Below are positions 33,944 to 35,544 of a DNA stretch of 35,544 nucleotides, piece after piece (the stretch's first letter is position 1; every line of letters begins with the position of its first letter). A program made the translations under genes and the position numbers. This DNA is from Muribaculaceae bacterium (lineage in GTDB: Bacteria; Bacteroidota; Bacteroidia; Bacteroidales; Muribaculaceae). The stretch spans positions 1-35,544 of the forward strand of contig JAGBIJ010000057.1 in assembly GCA_017935045.1 (NCBI GenBank). Reading direction: 5' to 3'. The notes under the pieces were generated by a model. It ran no database searches. It worked only from the letters and a program-made list of their open reading frames with translations, and had not been told where the DNA came from.

Positions 33944-35296
33944 ATGTCAAGTATTTTTTATACCATCCGCAAGACCCTCAAGGACTACACTACGGGCAGC
34001 AATATTCTGCTTGTCGCAACGGCGCTTGCGCTTATCATAGTCAACCTGCCGGGTTGTCATGATTTTTATAACGGCTTATGGACTCACGAGATAGCCCTTC
34101 AGGTAGGGTCGTTCAATCTGTTCAGTCACAATGGCCACGCGATGAGTATCATAGATTTCGTCAATGATGCTCTCATGGCCATATTCTTCTTTTCCGTAGG
34201 TCTGGAAATCAAGCGTGAGATGATAGTCGGCGAACTGCGTTCCTTCAGGCAGGCTCTGTTGCCGATAATAGGCGCATGCGGCGGTATGATAATTCCGGTA
34301 TGTATCTATTCTCTGTTTGCATACGGCACAGACTATCAGGGCGGTTCCGCCATCCCGATGGCTACCGATATCGCGTTCTCGCTGGGCGTGCTGACTATGC
34401 TTGGCAACAGAGTGCCCATCTCTCTGAAGATATTTCTGACAACTCTGGCTGTCGTAGACGATATAGGCGGTATACTTGTCATCGCCATATTCTACAGCTC
34501 TGACATCAATCTGTGGATGCTGCTTGTGGCTGCCGGTCTGCTCGGACTGCTCGCTTTAGGCGGCAAGATGCAGATTCAGAGCAAGATGTTCTATTTCGGA
34601 ATCGGTATCATAGTCTGGTTCCTCTTCCTTAACGCAGGTATTCATCCCACTATTGCCGGTGTACTCGTGGCTCTTACGGTACCGGCTCGTCCGTTGTTCG
34701 ATCCGCGCAAATATATCGACACCATACGTAGGAATGTAGGCCATTTTGCCAAGGAGGATGATGACAAACTGGACTCACATACTATATTAAGCCCGGATCA
34801 GATGAGCTGGCTCAAAGAGATAGAGTCTGCTTCGGATAAGGTAATATCGCCTTTGCAGGAACTGGAAGACTCGCTGCATCCGCTTGTCAACTGGATCATC
34901 ATTCCTCTGTTTGCGTTTGCCAATGCAGGCATTTATCTTGGCGACGTTACGTTTGCCAGCATGTTTGAGGGCGTGAGCCTGTCGATAATAGGCGGTCTTG
35001 TCCTTGGCAAATTTATCGGCATATTCACTTTCTCCTGGGCCGCAATCAAGCTTAAATTGGCACCTATGCCCAAGATGTCCAACTGGAAAATGATGGCTTC
35101 CGTCTCTATGGTAGGCGGCATAGGTTTCACGGTATCATTGTTTATAGCCACGCTTTCTTTCGCTAACCCCGAGCATCTGAGTTTCCTGAATCCAGCCAAG
35201 CTCGGTATTCTTGTCGGCTCGCTGATAGCAGGCATACTCGGTTATCTGATGCTGCGTGTCACGCTTCCGAAGGAACCGGTGGCCGATATTGACTGA
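33944..35296 (+). CDS. nhaA: Na+/H+ antiporter NhaA
   Basis: This 450-aa, about 12-helix inner-membrane antiporter exchanges Na+ (or Li+) for H+ and protects against salt and alkaline pH. The family features FFFSVGLEIKREM, MATDIAFSLGVL with D142 (E. coli D133) and the ion-binding aspartate pair D172/D173 (VVDDIGG; E. coli D163/D164) are intact. A cytoplasmic loop of about 50 residues in the middle (KEDDDKLDSHTILSPDQM region) is longer than in E. coli. The start is set by the promoter, which overlaps the earlier in-frame ATG. It diverges from ligA, and a terminator follows. Confidence 0.96.
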   Translation: MSSIFYTIRKTLKDYTTGSNILLVATALALIIVNLPGCHDFYNGLWTHEIALQVGSFNLFSHNGHAMSIIDFVNDALMAIFFFSVGLEIKREMIVGELRSFRQALLPIIGACGGMIIPVCIYSLFAYGTDYQGGSAIPMATDIAFSLGVLTMLGNRVPISLKIFLTTLAVVDDIGGILVIAIFYSSDINLWMLLVAAGLLGLLALGGKMQIQSKMFYFGIGIIVWFLFLNAGIHPTIAGVLVALTVPARPLFDPRKYIDTIRRNVGHFAKEDDDKLDSHTILSPDQMSWLKEIESASDKVISPLQELEDSLHPLVNWIIIPLFAFANAGIYLGDVTFASMFEGVSLSIIGGLVLGKFIGIFTFSWAAIKLKLAPMPKMSNWKMMASVSMVGGIGFTVSLFIATLSFANPEHLSFLNPAKLGILVGSLIAGILGYLMLRVTLPKEPVADID

Positions 35297-35319
35297 GTGG
35301 AGACACCACCCATATTTTA

Positions 35320-35368
35320 TCCCGGATGGCCTGTCAAGACGGGCAATCCGGGAATTTTTATTTTTTTC
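35320..35368 (+). terminator. terminator after nhaA
   Basis: TCCCGGAT at 35320-35327 pairs with ATCCGGGA at 35346-35353, and an inner GCCTGTC/GACGGGC stem extends it; a T-rich tract (ATTTTTATTTTTTTC) follows at once. This is a classic Rho-independent terminator 23 nt after the nhaA stop. Confidence 0.9.
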
Positions 35369-35480
35369 AATAGACAGCGGAGGGCGCAGCGAGATGCGAG
35401 GATACACGGCTCTTTCATTTAAACTAAAATAAAGAGCACATCCTCCCTTACCCGCTTCAGTCCGGAGCGGGTAATTTTTC
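35369..35480 (+). ncRNA. candidate small structured RNA between two terminators
   Basis: After the nhaA terminator no gene is seen, yet the sequence folds: GAGGAT (35398-35403) pairs with ATCCTC (35440-35445) and, inside it, GCTCTTT (35409-35415) with AAAGAGC (35431-35437), then the second terminator follows. No consensus promoter precedes it, so it may be a processed 3' product of a read-through transcript or an unrelated RNA. The call is speculative. Confidence 0.3.
35448..35480 (+). terminator. second terminator, possible end of a small RNA
   Basis: A perfect 9-bp stem, TTACCCGCT at 35448-35456 and AGCGGGTAA at 35466-35474, has a 9-nt loop and is followed by TTTTTCT. The T-run is only on the plus strand, so it ends a plus-strand transcript. 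The last 64 nt of the window after it hold no gene that I can see. Confidence 0.8.
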
Positions 35481-35544
35481 TATGTCTGTATGTCAAAAAG
35501 TTATCCTGTTATCAAAATCCTGATTTTTTCAGTTTTGGCTTAAA

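Overview
The window looks like chromosomal core genome of a Bacteroidota bacterium, most likely order Bacteroidales and possibly the gut family Muribaculaceae (the family is inference, not seen). The signs are: several promoters of the Bacteroidota form TTTG-N19/20-TAnnTTTG; families restricted to or typical of this phylum (OMP_b-brl_3 / TonB-dependent barrel, DUF6029 barrel, Omp28-like lipoprotein, DUF3467, DUF4924); no strong Shine-Dalgarno sequences; GC-rich genes with AT-rich spacers. I see no rRNA, tRNA, CRISPR array, insertion sequence or prophage gene.

Layout. (1) 142-2474 is an outer-membrane receptor-like gene broken by one frameshift. (2) 2724-8098 is a four-gene plus-strand cluster for envelope thiol chemistry: periplasmic thioredoxin, DUF6029 barrel, Omp28-like CxxC lipoprotein and DsbD. 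It has a structured leader in front and a bidirectional terminator behind. (3) 8206-13622 is on the minus strand: an 11-residue-repeat lipoprotein with its own promoter, then an operon read as DUF3467, cysS, aroQ, O-methyltransferase, rbfA, LolC/E-like permease. (4) 13884-17887 is a tightly overlapping plus-strand operon for an unidentified surface glycan: GT-C-like membrane protein, GT2 glycosyltransferase, sugar epimerase/reductase and a GNGPSL-motif protein. rfbD, prfC and a small membrane protein follow. (5) 21140-21754 is a HicB/HicA toxin-antitoxin pair, next to about 400 bp of gene-free, unusual sequence. (6) 22164-28417 holds an AddB-like nuclease divergent from a DNA polymerase III delta'-like gene, a sugar nucleotidyltransferase and galE. 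(7) 28540-33834 on the minus strand holds cstA and the operon ligA, DUF4924, PD40-repeat lipoprotein-size secreted protein. (8) 33944-35296 is nhaA, followed by two successive terminators with a possible small RNA between them.

How the genes fit together. DsbD would bring electrons from cytoplasmic thioredoxin to the periplasm. The TlpA-like thioredoxin and the Omp28-like lipoprotein could pass them on, and the DUF6029 barrel, whose mature form has exactly two cysteines, is a candidate client. The glycan operon, rfbD, the nucleotidyltransferase and galE all serve sugar-nucleotide and surface-polysaccharide synthesis. The rest is housekeeping: translation (cysS, rbfA, prfC), DNA replication and repair (delta', ligA, AddB), the shikimate pathway (aroQ), peptide or pyruvate uptake (cstA) and Na+/H+ homeostasis (nhaA).

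No wholly new system is proven. The best leads are the redox cluster with its cysteine-pair barrel, the leaderless promoters of the glycan genes, the GNGPSL operon, and the structured non-coding stretches at 2621-2675, 21816-22163 and 35369-35480.
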